DNA from: Tessaracoccus lacteus
GTDB lineage: Bacteria; Actinomycetota; Actinomycetes; Propionibacteriales; Propionibacteriaceae
Direction of reading: 5' to 3'
Assembly: GCF_029917005.1 (NCBI RefSeq)
Contig: NZ_CP123967.1
Span: 1,426,001 to 1,490,000, forward strand
Length of the DNA stretch: 64,000 nucleotides
Both the position numbers and the translations under genes were made by a program. Below are positions 10,931-19,418 of the stretch, piece by piece; position 1 is the first letter of the stretch; every line of letters starts with the position of its first letter. Under the pieces are notes generated by a model that made no database searches, was not told where the DNA came from, and saw only the letters and a list, made by a program, of their open reading frames with translations.

Positions 10931-11701
10931 TCACGCGTCCTCGTCGTCGTCCGACTCGAGCGGCAGCTGCGTCGGGGTTCCGTCGAGCAGTTCCATGGCG
11001 CCGAACGCGTACCGTGCCAGGATCAGCAGCCTCAGCTGCTCGGAATCGCCGATGGGCGCGGTCACCGCGATCGCGCCGGCGCGGGCGCCCGCGTGTGCCA
11101 TCGTGTGGTACTGCACCGTGGGTGTGAGGTACATGGCTGCCACGGTGATGTGCCGGCGGCCCTGGGCGCGCAGCGACGCGACTGCCGTCGCGGTCGCTCG
11201 ACCGTCGCCGTCGTCGGTGGCCAGCTGCACGGGCAGGCGGTGATGCGCGGCCCACTGCCGTGCGCGGCGGCCGAGCAGGGACGTGCCGCGCAGGTCTCCG
11301 TGGGCCGGGGCCGCGAGCACGAGCCCGTCGATCTCGAGCGCCCCGTTGCGGTGCAGCGCCTCCCGCACCCGCCCGTCGAGGATGTTCAGGAGTTCGCTGG
11401 CCGGCCCGATGGGGCGTGACACGGCCACCCGGATGTCAGGGGAGTGCACCAGTGTGGCGAGGCGTTCGTCGTGGCTGGCCGCGGACACGAGGTCGAGCGG
11501 GACGAGGACCGCCTCGGCGACGTCGCGGCTAGCGAGGCCCGCCAGGATGTCGGAGATGCTGGGCTCGCCGTCGACGCGCCCGATATGCACCTTCAGGTCT
11601 CGACGCGCATGGCGCAGTGACGTGACGATGGTGGTGAGGGTCTCGGCGACGCCGGGCTCTTCAGGGCCGGAGGTCACGAGCACGATGGCAGGTGCTGTCA
11701 T
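10931..11701 (-). CDS. CbiX/sirohydrochlorin-chelatase-like protein with altered active site
   Basis: The 256-residue, alpha/beta protein is built of two repeats like actinobacterial sirohydrochlorin chelatases. The N-terminal motif that is normally GHGSR reads VTSGPEEPG, so the first-half metal-binding histidine is absent at that site; the second half retains LAAPAHGD and PTVQYHTMAH. It may be a chelatase using the second half only, or a related protein without chelatase activity. The C-terminus is acidic (DDDEDA). ATG 11701 is chosen because an upstream in-frame extension lacks a ribosome binding site, while GCGAGG precedes 11701. No tetrapyrrole genes are adjacent. Confidence 0.6.
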   Translation of the reverse strand: MTAPAIVLVTSGPEEPGVAETLTTIVTSLRHARRDLKVHIGRVDGEPSISDILAGLASRDVAEAVLVPLDLVSAASHDERLATLVHSPDIRVAVSRPIGPASELLNILDGRVREALHRNGALEIDGLVLAAPAHGDLRGTSLLGRRARQWAAHHRLPVQLATDDGDGRATATAVASLRAQGRRHITVAAMYLTPTVQYHTMAHAGARAGAIAVTAPIGDSEQLRLLILARYAFGAMELLDGTPTQLPLESDDDEDA

Positions 11702-11771
11702 GGCCTCGCTTTCCGACGTACCCGCGCACCGTTGCACGCGGCGGGGTAGTGGGTTCCGTCAGGAACCAGCG

Positions 11772-11843
11772 TGGGCGATGGCGGTTTCGAACCGCCGACC
11801 TCTTCGGTGTGAACGAAGCGCGCTACCACTGCGCCAATCGCCC
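11772..11843 (-). tRNA. tRNA-Val(CAC)
   Basis: A full cloverleaf can be folded on the minus strand: acceptor GGGCGAT with ATCGCCC, D-arm, anticodon stem CTTCG/CGAAG with loop TTCACAC (anticodon CAC, valine GUG codons), and T-arm GGCGG/CCGCC with loop TTCGAAA. The discriminator base is A. The CCA end is not encoded. Confidence 0.97.
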
Positions 11844-11969
11844 CAGCGAGAAGGGAGTCTAGTGCAACCTTGTCCGGATTGCGAACCGGTGATCTCGACA
11901 GTGGCGAAGGGGTGACAATGCCGCCCCGTCGTCGACCCCGGCCAGCCCTCCTGCGTCGGCCTTCCCGAG

Positions 11970-12057
11970 GACGCCAACGAAATCAACGGACGCCAACGCT
12001 ATTCACGCACATATGGTTGGCGTCGGTTCGTTGGCGTCGGTGAACTTCCTTGGCGTC
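11970..12057. repeat. Intergenic palindromic repeat array, copy B
   Basis: Direct units lie at 11970-11979 and 11989-11998, and inverted units at 12015-12024 (one mismatch), 12029-12038 and 12048-12057 (one mismatch). Units 2 and 3 form a 36-bp palindrome (11989-12024) with a 16-nt centre, exactly as in copy A. Read on the minus strand it aligns with copy A, including a 29-nt two-unit segment (12029-12057) that matches 3253-3281 at 28 of 29 positions. It lies between the minus-strand tRNA-Val and the plus-strand tRNA cluster. Confidence 0.9.
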
Positions 12058-12191
12058 TGGGGGGATCGAGGCGGCCCGGCGGCGAGGCGACACGCCGGGG
12101 CGGGGTCCTCCCGAGAAGCCGAGAACAGCCACCTGGCAAGGGGTGACGCCCTTAAGGCGACGGGTGGGTGGCGCCCGACCGTGACCCCGAT

Positions 12192-12219
12192 TTGTCATCC
12201 CAGGCACGGGTGGTCTAAT
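12192..12219 (+). promoter_or_regulatory. Promoter of the tRNA Gly-Cys-Val cluster
   Basis: TTGTCA (12192-12197) and TCTAAT (12214-12219) are spaced by 16 nt, close to the vegetative consensus. The predicted start lies about 50 nt before tRNA-Gly. Confidence 0.6.
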
Positions 12220-12275
12220 GTTTTCCATGCGCCGAACGGAGCAGGCCAAGGGCCGGTAGTAAAGTTCAGCGCAAT

Positions 12276-12348
12276 GCGGACGTGGCTCAGTTGGTAGAGC
12301 ATCACCTTGCCAAGGTGAGGGTCGCGAGTTCGAATCTCGTCGTCCGCT
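12276..12348 (+). tRNA. tRNA-Gly(GCC)
   Basis: Cloverleaf with acceptor GCGGACG/CGTCCGC, anticodon stem CACCT/AGGTG and loop TGCCA core giving anticodon GCC, and T-loop TTCGAAT. 73 nt, discriminator T, no encoded CCA. First gene of a three-tRNA transcript. Confidence 0.97.
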
Positions 12349-12396
12349 CGGAGATCAAGTCTCTCCCCCCACTCCGGGAGGGTGAACCTCCATCCC

Positions 12397-12467
12397 GGTG
12401 GAGTGGCCGAGAGGCGAGGCAACGGACTGCAAATCCGTGTACACGGGTTCAAATCCCGTCTCCACCT
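12397..12467 (+). tRNA. tRNA-Cys(GCA)
   Basis: Acceptor GGTGGAG/CTCCACC, anticodon loop CTGCAAA (GCA) and T-loop TTCAAAT. 71 nt, discriminator T, no encoded CCA. It lies 48 nt after tRNA-Gly and 1 nt before tRNA-Val. Confidence 0.97.
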
Positions 12468-12468
12468 C

Positions 12469-12540
12469 GGGCGGTTGGCGCAGTGGTAGCGCGCTTCCTT
12501 GACACGGAAGAGGTCGCCAGTTCAAACCTGGCATCGCCCA
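12469..12540 (+). tRNA. tRNA-Val(GAC)
   Basis: Acceptor GGGCGGT/ATCGCCC with one G-T pair, anticodon stem CTTCC/GGAAG with loop TTGACAC (GAC, codons GUC/GUU), T-loop TTCAAAC, and discriminator A. It is closely similar to the tRNA-Val(CAC) on the opposite strand at 11772-11843. Confidence 0.97.
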
Positions 12541-12549
12541 CCGACGATG

Positions 12550-12580
12550 AACCCCCAGCTCAGCTGGGGGTTCTTTCGTT
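12550..12580 (+). terminator. Terminator of the tRNA cluster
   Basis: AACCCCCAGCT (12550-12560) pairs perfectly with AGCTGGGGGTT (12562-12572) around a minimal loop and is followed by the T-rich run CTTTCGTTT. This is the most canonical intrinsic terminator in the window. Confidence 0.9.
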
Positions 12581-12697
12581 TCCTGTCCCATCCCCATCCG
12601 GAGCGCCACGCAGGCGCGGCTGTCCGTTACCCAGGGTCTCGGCTGCCGCCTCGGACACGGTCAGGACTGAGAGGGAGCGGCGCGGTAGCGTGCCGGC

Positions 12698-13582
12698 ATG
12701 GCACGAGTAGCGGCGCACCCCGTGGGGCTGGTCCTCATCGCGATCGCGTCGGTGCAGTTCGGAGCCGCGCTGGCCAAGGGTGTCTTCGACGAGGCCTCGC
12801 CCTGGACGCTGGCCTTCCTCCGAGCCGCGGTCGCCAGCGTCGTGCTGCTCGCCATCGCCCGGCCCCGCCTCCGCGGGCGCGGCGGGCGGGACTGGCTGCT
12901 CGTCGTCGCCTACGGGCTGTCCCTCTCTGGGATGAACCTGGCGATCTACCTGAGCTTCGAGAGGATTCCGATCGGCGTCGCAGTCACGCTGGAGTTCATC
13001 GGCCCCCTCGCGCTGGCAGTGATCGGATCCCGACGGCTGATCGATCTTCTGTGGGTCGCGCTGGCGGCGGGCGGGGTCGTGCTGCTCGGGGCATTCGGGG
13101 CGGAACTGGACCCCGTCGGCGTCGCGTTCGCGCTCCTCGCGGGGGTGCTGTGGGCCTGCTACATCGCGCTGGCCGGGCCGCTGGGCACCCGGTGGGCCGG
13201 GGTGGAGGGGCTGGCGGTCGGCAGCAGCCTGGGTGCGCTGACTCTCGCCGGCCCCGTACTCGCGATGGGCGGCGTCGGGCTGGGCAGCGCTCACGTGCTG
13301 GTGGTGGGAACCGCGGTCGCGCTGCTCAGCAGCGTCGTGCCCTACGCACTGGAGCTCAACGCGCGGCGCACGATCAGGGCATCGACGTTCTCGATCCTCA
13401 TGAGCCTCGAGCCCGCGGCCGCGGCCGTGTTCGCGTGGCTGGTGCTCGGTGAGGTGCTGGGATATACAGAACTCACGGCGATGGCCGCCGTCGTCGCGGC
13501 ATCGGTGGGAGCGGTCCGGACGGCCGGAAGGAGAGGTCATGGCACGCAGGCAGCAGGGAACGCCGGCGCTCAAGGCGCTTGA
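12698..13582 (+). CDS. EamA/DMT-family exporter (RhtA-like)
   Basis: The 294-residue inner-membrane protein has ten predicted helices in two EamA halves. Sequence such as the opening VGLVLIAIASVQFGAALAK and FERIPIGVAVTLEFIGPLA resembles the RhtA threonine/homoserine exporter branch; the substrate is not proven. ATG 12698 follows a TAGCGT box by 6 nt, indicating a leaderless message. Its last 44 bases overlap the start of the YbaK gene. Confidence 0.8.
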   Translation: MARVAAHPVGLVLIAIASVQFGAALAKGVFDEASPWTLAFLRAAVASVVLLAIARPRLRGRGGRDWLLVVAYGLSLSGMNLAIYLSFERIPIGVAVTLEFIGPLALAVIGSRRLIDLLWVALAAGGVVLLGAFGAELDPVGVAFALLAGVLWACYIALAGPLGTRWAGVEGLAVGSSLGALTLAGPVLAMGGVGLGSAHVLVVGTAVALLSSVVPYALELNARRTIRASTFSILMSLEPAAAAVFAWLVLGEVLGYTELTAMAAVVAASVGAVRTAGRRGHGTQAAGNAGAQGA

Positions 13583-14024
13583 GGCGGCCGGCGTCGAGTT
13601 CGTCACACACGAGTACGAGCACGACCCCCGGGCCGACAGCTTCGGCCTCGAGGCCGCCGAGGCTCTCGGATTCCCCGCGGCCCGCGTGTTCAAGACGCTG
13701 CTCGCGACGAACGGCCAGGCGCTGGTGGTAGGCGTCGTGCCCGTCACGGGCAGGCTCAACCTCAAGTCGCTGGCGCACGCGGCGGGACACAAGAAGCTCG
13801 AGATGGCCGACCCCCGCCTGGCGGAGCGGAGGACCGGGATGGTCGTCGGGGGCATCAGCCCGGTCGGCCACCAGCGCCGGCTGCCCACCGTCTTGGACGC
13901 CTCCGCGATGTCACACGACACCATCCTCGTGTCCGGGGGACGGCGCGGGCTGGACGTCGAGCTCGCCCCCGGCGACCTAGTCAGGCTGACCGGGGCGACC
14001 GTCGCCGACATCGCCGCGGGGTAA
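13539..14024 (+). CDS. ybaK: YbaK/EbsC-type Cys-tRNA(Pro) deacylase
   Basis: Trans-editing enzyme that hydrolyses Cys mischarged on tRNA-Pro. The 161-residue protein has the YbaK signature: the THEYEHDP opening, AARVFKTLLA with the conserved lysine, and GGISPVGHQRRLPT. ATG 13539 has a good ribosome binding site (GGAAGGAGAG), which fixes the start inside the end of the upstream exporter gene. A promoter-like TAACAT near its 3' end belongs to the next gene. Confidence 0.92.
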   Translation: MARRQQGTPALKALEAAGVEFVTHEYEHDPRADSFGLEAAEALGFPAARVFKTLLATNGQALVVGVVPVTGRLNLKSLAHAAGHKKLEMADPRLAERRTGMVVGGISPVGHQRRLPTVLDASAMSHDTILVSGGRRGLDVELAPGDLVRLTGATVADIAAG

Positions 14025-14033
14025 CATCACCAG

Positions 14034-14324
14034 ATGAGCGACAACGACGTGACCCTGACCAAGAACGACACCGCCAACCGATTCGAGCTGCGCGTCGGCG
14101 AGAACCTCGTCGGCCTCATCGACTACCGCGCGCTCGCCAGCGGCGCCGTCGACATGTTCCACACCGAGATCGATCCTGCCTATGGCGGTCAGGGGCTGGG
14201 GCAGCGCCTCGCGGCGTTCGCGCTGGCCGACGCCCGCGAACAGGGCTACCAGGTGGTCCCCAGCTGCCCCTTCATCGACCGTTACCTCGACCGTCATCCC
14301 GAGGACGCCGAACTGCGCGCCTGA
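14034..14324 (+). CDS. Small GNAT-type N-acetyltransferase (YjdJ/NATD1-like)
   Basis: The 96-residue protein matches the short GNAT subfamily exemplified by human NATD1: MFHTEIDPAYGGQGLGQRLA holds the acetyl-CoA phosphate-binding loop, and SCPFIDRYLDRHPE is the typical C-terminal motif. The natural substrate is unknown. ATG 14034 is 6 nt after TAACAT (14022-14027), giving a leaderless transcript that starts within the previous gene's end. Confidence 0.88.
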   Translation: MSDNDVTLTKNDTANRFELRVGENLVGLIDYRALASGAVDMFHTEIDPAYGGQGLGQRLAAFALADAREQGYQVVPSCPFIDRYLDRHPEDAELRA

Positions 14325-14404
14325 GGACCGGCGCGCGGCCCCGGCGCGCTTGCGGCACAATGGACCACGCGCAGACTGCGCGCCCATGAGAACAAGGAGC
14401 ACCG

Positions 14405-16441
14405 ATGAGTGGAGTCATCACCGTCCGTCGTCACGGCAACGCGGAACAGGTGGAACTGACTCAGACCACCACGGGGCTCGACATCTTCGGCGACGACCGC
14501 ACGGTTGTCGCGATGCGCGTGGCCGGGACGACCGTCGACCTGCAGCGCGAACTGAGCGACGGAGACGTCGTCGAGCCGGTCCTGATCAGCGAGCCCGAGG
14601 GACTCTCGATCCTGCGCCACTCTGCCGGCCACGTCACCGCCCAGGCCCTCCAGTCCCTGTTCGTGGAGGCGAAGCTCGGCATCGGTCCGCCCATCACCGA
14701 CGGCTTCTACTACGACTTCCAGACCTCGCCGCTGACCCCCGAGGACCTCAGGTCGCTCGAGAAGAAGATGGGTCAGATCGTCAAGGAGAAGCAACGCTTC
14801 GTGCGCCGCGTTGTCACCGACGACGAGGCCCGCGGCGAGCTTGCGGAGGAGCCGTTCAAGCTCGAGTTGATCAGCGACAAGTCGAAGGCATCCGACGACG
14901 ACGGCTCCTCCGTCGAGGTGGGCGCGGGCGAGCTGACCATCTACGACAATGTCCGCCGCGACGGCAGCGTCGCGTGGAAGGACCTGTGCCGCGGCCCCCA
15001 CGTCCCTAACACCGGCTACCTCGGTAACGGCTGGGCACTGACGCGCACGTCCGCCGCCTACTGGCGCGGCGACCAGGCCAACGCCGGGCTGCAGCGCGTC
15101 TACGGCACCGCCTGGGCGAGCAAGGACGACCTGCAGGCCTACAAGGCCCGCCTCGACGAGGCCGCGAAGCGCGACCACCGCAAGCTCGGCCAGGAACTCG
15201 ACCTCTTTAGCTTCCACGAGATCGTCGGCTCCGGCCTGCCGCTGTTCCACCCCAAGGGCGGCGTCATCAAGCGCGCCATGGAGGACTACGTGCGCGCCCG
15301 CCACATCGAGGAGGGCTTCGACTACGTCGGGACCCCGCACATCGCCAAGGAGGAACTCTTCTACACCTCCGGGCACCTCCCGTACTACGCCGAGGGCATG
15401 TTCCCGCCCCTCCTGGAGGACGCGGAGCGCGACGAGCAGGGCAACGTCGTCAGGGGCGGCACCGCCTACCGGCTGAAGGCCATGAACTGCCCGATGCACA
15501 ACCTGATCTTCTCCTCGCGCGGGCGCTCCTACCGCGAGCTGCCGCTGCGGTTCTTCGAGTTCGGCACCGTGTACCGGGACGAGAAGTCCGGCGTGGTGCA
15601 GGGACTCACCCGCGTCCGCTCCATCACGCAGGACGACTCCCACAGCTACGTCGCCAAGGAGCAGGCCCCCGACGAGGTCCGCCACCTGCTGCGCTTCATC
15701 CTGTCGCTGCTCCACGACTTCGGGCTCACCGACGTCGCGCTCGAGGTCTCGACCCGCGACGAGGACGGCAAGAAGAAGGACAAGTTCATCGGCTCCGACG
15801 AGCAGTGGACCGAGGCGACGGCCATCCTGCAGCAGATCGCCGACGAGTCCGGCCTCCCCGTCGTCCCCGACCCGGGCGGCGCCGCCTACTACGGCCCGAA
15901 GATCTCGATCCAGGCGAAGGACGCCATCGGGCGCATCTGGCAGATGTCGACCATCCAGTACGACTTCAACCAGCCCGAGCGCTTCCACCTCGAGTACACG
16001 GCCCCCGACGGCTCCCGCCAGCAGCCCGTCATGATCCACTCGGCCAAGTTCGGCTCGATCGAGCGGTTCATGGGCGTGCTGATCGAGCACTACGCCGGCG
16101 CGTTCCCGGCCTGGCTCTCGCCCGTCCAGGTCGTTGCGGTGCCCGTCGCGTCCGAGTTCGACGAGTACCTCGCGGGCGTGGTCGAGAAGCTGCGCGCGCA
16201 GGGTGTGCGCGTCCACTTCGACGACTCGGACGACCGGTTCGGCAAGAAGATCCGCAACGCGACGAAGGAGAAGGCCCCCTTCATCCTCATCGCCGGCGGC
16301 GAGGACCGCGACACCGGTGCCGTCTCCTTCCGCTACCGCGACGGCTCGCAGCACAACGGCGTCCCCGTCGATCAGGCGGTCGCCGACATCGTCGACTTCA
16401 TCGCGTCGCGGTCCAACGCCTCGCCGTCGGCGAATGCCTGA
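14405..16441 (+). CDS. thrS: Threonyl-tRNA synthetase
   Basis: Class II synthetase of 678 residues. It has an N-terminal TGS domain (about 1-70), an editing domain with [12 protein letters not shown], a SAD region with [10 protein letters not shown], a catalytic domain with the zinc cysteine in AMNCPMHN and motif 2 in FRDEKSG-like YRDEKSG, and a C-terminal anticodon-binding domain (about 560-670). GGAG is well spaced before ATG 14405. The 80-bp leader is too short for a T-box. The HIT gene start overlaps its last 8 bases, opening a plus-strand series of envelope and division genes. Confidence 0.98.
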   Translation: MSGVITVRRHGNAEQVELTQTTTGLDIFGDDRTVVAMRVAGTTVDLQRELSDGDVVEPVLISEPEGLSILRHSAGHVTAQALQSLFVEAKLGIGPPITDGFYYDFQTSPLTPEDLRSLEKKMGQIVKEKQRFVRRVVTDDEARGELAEEPFKLELISDKSKASDDDGSSVEVGAGELTIYDNVRRDGSVAWKDLCRGPHVPNTGYLGNGWALTRTSAAYWRGDQANAGLQRVYGTAWASKDDLQAYKARLDEAAKRDHRKLGQELDLFSFHEIVGSGLPLFHPKGGVIKRAMEDYVRARHIEEGFDYVGTPHIAKEELFYTSGHLPYYAEGMFPPLLEDAERDEQGNVVRGGTAYRLKAMNCPMHNLIFSSRGRSYRELPLRFFEFGTVYRDEKSGVVQGLTRVRSITQDDSHSYVAKEQAPDEVRHLLRFILSLLHDFGLTDVALEVSTRDEDGKKKDKFIGSDEQWTEATAILQQIADESGLPVVPDPGGAAYYGPKISIQAKDAIGRIWQMSTIQYDFNQPERFHLEYTAPDGSRQQPVMIHSAKFGSIERFMGVLIEHYAGAFPAWLSPVQVVAVPVASEFDEYLAGVVEKLRAQGVRVHFDDSDDRFGKKIRNATKEKAPFILIAGGEDRDTGAVSFRYRDGSQHNGVPVDQAVADIVDFIASRSNASPSANA

Positions 16442-16970
16442 GATCGAGGACGCGGCCTCCCTCCCCGGGGTCCCGGATGCCTTCCAACGTCTGTGGACCC
16501 CGCACCGCATGGTCTATATCAATGGTGAGGGTAAGCCGAAGGACGCGGCGCAGTGCCCGTTCTGCTCCTCGCCGGGGCGCGACGACGCTGACGGGCTGGT
16601 CGTGCACCGCGGGGAACACGCGTTCGTCGTGATGAACCTGTTCCCGTACTCACCCGGCCACCTGCTGGTGTGCCCGTACCGACACGTCGCCGACTACACG
16701 GACCTCACGACCGACGAGACCCGTGAGGTCGCCGAACTCACGCAGCAGGCGATGCGGGTCGTGCGGCGCGTGTCTGGTCCCGACGGCTTCAACCTCGGCA
16801 TGAATCAGGGGGCCGTCGCCGGGGCGGGCATCTCGATGCACCTGCACCAGCATGTGGTGCCGCGCTGGGGTGGGGACATGAACTTCCTACCGATAGTCGC
16901 CCAGACCCGGGCCGTTCCGCAGTTGCTCGGCGACGCCAGGCAGCTGCTGGCCGACGCTTGGCGGGAGTGA
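16434..16970 (+). CDS. HIT-family hydrolase/Ap4A phosphorylase-like protein
   Basis: Nucleotide-binding protein of 178 residues with CPFCSSPG at about residue 41 and the histidine triad [10 protein letters not shown] at about 143. The sequence belongs to the actinobacterial HIT branch that sits between thrS and the phosphatidylinositol mannoside genes in mycobacteria. ATG 16434 overlaps thrS by 8 nt. The in vivo substrate (diadenosine polyphosphate or nucleoside adduct) is not known. Confidence 0.9.
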   Translation: MPEIEDAASLPGVPDAFQRLWTPHRMVYINGEGKPKDAAQCPFCSSPGRDDADGLVVHRGEHAFVVMNLFPYSPGHLLVCPYRHVADYTDLTTDETREVAELTQQAMRVVRRVSGPDGFNLGMNQGAVAGAGISMHLHQHVVPRWGGDMNFLPIVAQTRAVPQLLGDARQLLADAWRE

Positions 16971-16971
16971 G

Positions 16972-17796
16972 GTGGGCCTGACCGGCGTCGCCTGGGCGGT
17001 CGGCGGCAGGATCCCGCGGCGCGTCGGCGATGGGCTCGCGCGTGTCCTCTCCGCCCCGCTGGCGCTGCTGCCGCTGCCGGGCGTCGAGGCCTGGGCGGAC
17101 ACGGTCGCCACCGCCACCGGACGTCGGCCGGGGCTGCGCCGGCGCAGGAGGCTGCTGGAGAACTGGCTGCGCAACACGCTGTGGTCGCTGAGCCTGGAGC
17201 GGTGGAGCGACGCCGACGTGCTTGCCGTCGCCGACATCCCCGACGTTGACGTCGTCGGTCTGCGCGAGTCGCTGGCCGGCCCCGGGCTGGTGCTTGCCCT
17301 TCCCCACATGGGCTCGTGGGACCTGGCCGGCGCGTGGTGCGCCCGCGTCGGGATCAAGGTCGTCTCCGTCGCGGAGCGGCTGCCGGACGGCCTGTTCGAG
17401 CGGTTCCGTGACGCCAGGGCGGCGATGGGGATGGACATCTACGCCGTGGACCAGCCGGACCTGATGCGTCTCCTCGCCCGCGATGTCGCCGACCGACGGG
17501 TGGTTTGCCTGCTCAGCGACCGCGACCTCAGCTCGCGCGGGGTGGCCGTCGCCTGGCCGCGCGGTGGCGCCCGGCTCAGCGTCCCGGCCGGGGCGGCCCT
17601 CCTGGCGCGCCGCACGGGGGCCGACCTGCGGGTGGTCAGCACGCGCTTCGACGGCGCCCGGCTGCGCATACGGGTGTCCGCGCCCGTGCGCGGCGACACA
17701 CTCGAGGCGGTGCTCACCGGCATGGTCGCCGGATTCGCCGCGGCTGTCGAGGACTCTCCGGAGGACTGGCTCATGCTCCGGCGGGCGTTCGCGTGA
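16972..17796 (+). CDS. patA: Phosphatidylinositol mannoside acyltransferase (PatA-like)
   Basis: Membrane-associated acyltransferase of the LpxL/HtrB fold that in mycobacteria acylates the mannose of PIM1/PIM2. The 274-residue protein has the catalytic HxxxxD-type motif in LPHMGSWDLAG and conserved LLSDRDLSSRGVAV and PAGAALLARRTGA blocks. GTG 16972 lies one base after the HIT stop, and its own stop overlaps the PimA-like gene (GTGA). The usual phosphatidylinositol-phosphate synthase gene between HIT and patA is missing here; a CDP-alcohol transferase comes two genes later instead. Confidence 0.88.
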   Translation: MGLTGVAWAVGGRIPRRVGDGLARVLSAPLALLPLPGVEAWADTVATATGRRPGLRRRRRLLENWLRNTLWSLSLERWSDADVLAVADIPDVDVVGLRESLAGPGLVLALPHMGSWDLAGAWCARVGIKVVSVAERLPDGLFERFRDARAAMGMDIYAVDQPDLMRLLARDVADRRVVCLLSDRDLSSRGVAVAWPRGGARLSVPAGAALLARRTGADLRVVSTRFDGARLRIRVSAPVRGDTLEAVLTGMVAGFAAAVEDSPEDWLMLRRAFA

Positions 17797-18821
17797 GGGT
17801 CGCGCTGCTCTGCCCCTATTCGCTCGACGTGGCCGGAGGAGTCGGCACCCATGTCCTCGGCCTGGCGGACTGGCTGGCAGGGGAGGGGCATGACCCGGTC
17901 GTGGTGGCACCAGGAACCCGCGAGCCCTCCGTGCCCTCCGTGTTGCTCGGCGGCGCCGTCCGCCTACCCTTCAACGGCTCGACCGCCAGGCTCGCACTCG
18001 GCCGCGGCCAGGTCCGGGCGGCCCGGCGTGCGGTGGAGACGGCCGACGTCGTCCACGTCCATGAGCCCCTGACACCCGGCGTGGCCTTCGGGGTCGCACG
18101 GACGGCGCGCCGCCTGGTCGTGACCCACCACGCGAGCTTCGCACCCGGGCCTCTTATCCCGCTGCTGCGTGCCAGGGCCGCGCTGCTGGCTCCCGACCGC
18201 GTCCCGCTGGCCGTGTCTCGCGCAGCAGCAGACACCGCTGCCGCCGCCACGGGGACGCGCCCGCCGGTCGTGCCCAACGGCGTCGTGCTGCAGCCCCCTC
18301 CCACGCCGCGGACCGGGCGACCGGTCGTGGTCTTCGTCGGGCGGCTCGACGAGCCACGCAAGGGCTACGCGTTGTTCGCGCGTCTCGCGCAACAGGGGCT
18401 GGACGCCGATTTCGTCGCCGTCGGGCGCGGAGGGACGGGGGCCGAGGGTGTGGTGGAGCTCGGCGGAGTCGCAGATGCGGCCCGCGACGCGCTCCTTGCC
18501 CGTGCGAGCGTGCTGGTCGCCCCCAACCGCTTCGGCGAGTCATTCGGCCTGGTGCTTGTGGAGGCGCTCGGGGCCGGATGCGCGGTGGTCGCGTCCGACC
18601 TGCCCGCGTTCCGCGACGTCGTCGATGACCCCGCCGTGGCGACGTTCTTCCCGCCCGACGACCTGGCAGCCGCGACCGCCGCCCTGCTCGCGCGGCTCGC
18701 CGACCCCGCCGACGTCCACCGCGCCCGCAGCGTCGCCGAGCGGTACGGCTGGGACCGCGTCGGGCCGAGGGTCCTGGCTGCCTACCAGGAAGCCGGGGGA
18801 GGGCCGACGACCATGGCATAG
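17793..18821 (+). CDS. pimA: GT4 glycosyltransferase, phosphatidylinositol alpha-mannosyltransferase (PimA-like)
   Basis: Transfers mannose from GDP-Man to phosphatidylinositol, the first step of PIM synthesis. The 342-residue GT-B protein opens with VALLCPYSLDVAGGVGTHV, the glycine-rich PimA N-terminus. It carries VVFVGRLDEPRKGYALF and, near residue 250, NRFGESFGLVLVEALGAG with the donor-binding glutamates. GTG 17793 overlaps the patA stop and is the only start consistent with this N-terminus. Coupling to patA supports the assignment. Confidence 0.88.
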   Translation: MRVALLCPYSLDVAGGVGTHVLGLADWLAGEGHDPVVVAPGTREPSVPSVLLGGAVRLPFNGSTARLALGRGQVRAARRAVETADVVHVHEPLTPGVAFGVARTARRLVVTHHASFAPGPLIPLLRARAALLAPDRVPLAVSRAAADTAAAATGTRPPVVPNGVVLQPPPTPRTGRPVVVFVGRLDEPRKGYALFARLAQQGLDADFVAVGRGGTGAEGVVELGGVADAARDALLARASVLVAPNRFGESFGLVLVEALGAGCAVVASDLPAFRDVVDDPAVATFFPPDDLAAATAALLARLADPADVHRARSVAERYGWDRVGPRVLAAYQEAGGGPTTMA

Positions 18822-18830
18822 GCTGGGGAC

Positions 18831-19418
18831 GTGCCTTCATCGCTCGTACCGCAGCAGCAGTGGGATACCGACGCGGTCTGGACCATCCCCAACGTCATCT
18901 CCTTCGTGCGGCTGCTCGGCATCCCCGCGTTCTGCTGGCTCATCGTCATCGGCAACGACCTGGGGGCCATCATCCTGCTGGTCGTGTTCGGCGCGACGGA
19001 CTGGGTCGACGGCTTCGTCGCCCGCCGACTGAAGCAGCGCACCCAGCTCGGCGCTCGGCTCGACCCGATCGCCGACCGGCTCTACATCCTCGCGACCGTC
19101 GCTGCCCTGATGTTCCGCGGCCTGGTGCCGTGGTGGTTCGTGATGATCCTGTTCGCCCGCGACGTGATGCTCGCCTGCCTGCTGCCGATTCTGAAGAGGC
19201 ACGGCCTAGTGTCCCTGCCGGTCAACTACGTCGGAAAGCTCGGCACGCTTCTTCTGCTTTTTGCACTCCCGCTGATCCTGTTGGGGGGGCACTCGTCGAT
19301 CGGTTGGCCGGCCGCTCACTGGATCGGCTGGTTCCTCGGCGTCGCCGGTGCCCTCGCCTACTGGGCGGCTGGCCTCCTCTACGTGCGTGAGACCCTGCAC
19401 CTGGCGAAGGACAGATGA
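18831..19418 (+). CDS. pgsA: CDP-alcohol phosphatidyltransferase
   Basis: Integral membrane enzyme of 195 residues with the family signature DWVDGFVARR, followed by a glycine and LDPIADR (DxxDG-AR-G-D-D), and about five hydrophobic segments. Position before DUF881-Sbp corresponds to mycobacterial PgsA2; it could make phosphatidylglycerophosphate or, as no other pgsA lies beside patA/pimA, the phosphatidylinositol-phosphate needed by PimA (inference). GTG 18831 is 6 nt after TAGGCT, so an internal leaderless promoter probably starts a new transcript here. It overlaps the next gene by 4 nt. Confidence 0.88.
   Translation: MPSSLVPQQQWDTDAVWTIPNVISFVRLLGIPAFCWLIVIGNDLGAIILLVVFGATDWVDGFVARRLKQRTQLGARLDPIADRLYILATVAALMFRGLVPWWFVMILFARDVMLACLLPILKRHGLVSLPVNYVGKLGTLLLLFALPLILLGGHSSIGWPAAHWIGWFLGVAGALAYWAAGLLYVRETLHLAKDR

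Noticed and set aside
14325-14404. T-box riboswitch before thrS
   Set aside because: The leader is 80 bp, too short, and lacks a recognisable T-box sequence.
14294-16510. Very long antisense open frame over thrS
   Set aside because: It is a composition shadow of thrS: high-GC codon bias keeps the opposite strand open. The encoded residues are low-complexity Val/Asp/Gly/Arg with no family features. The same holds for the long antisense frames over acnA, dxs, pfp, lpd and the aglE-like gene.
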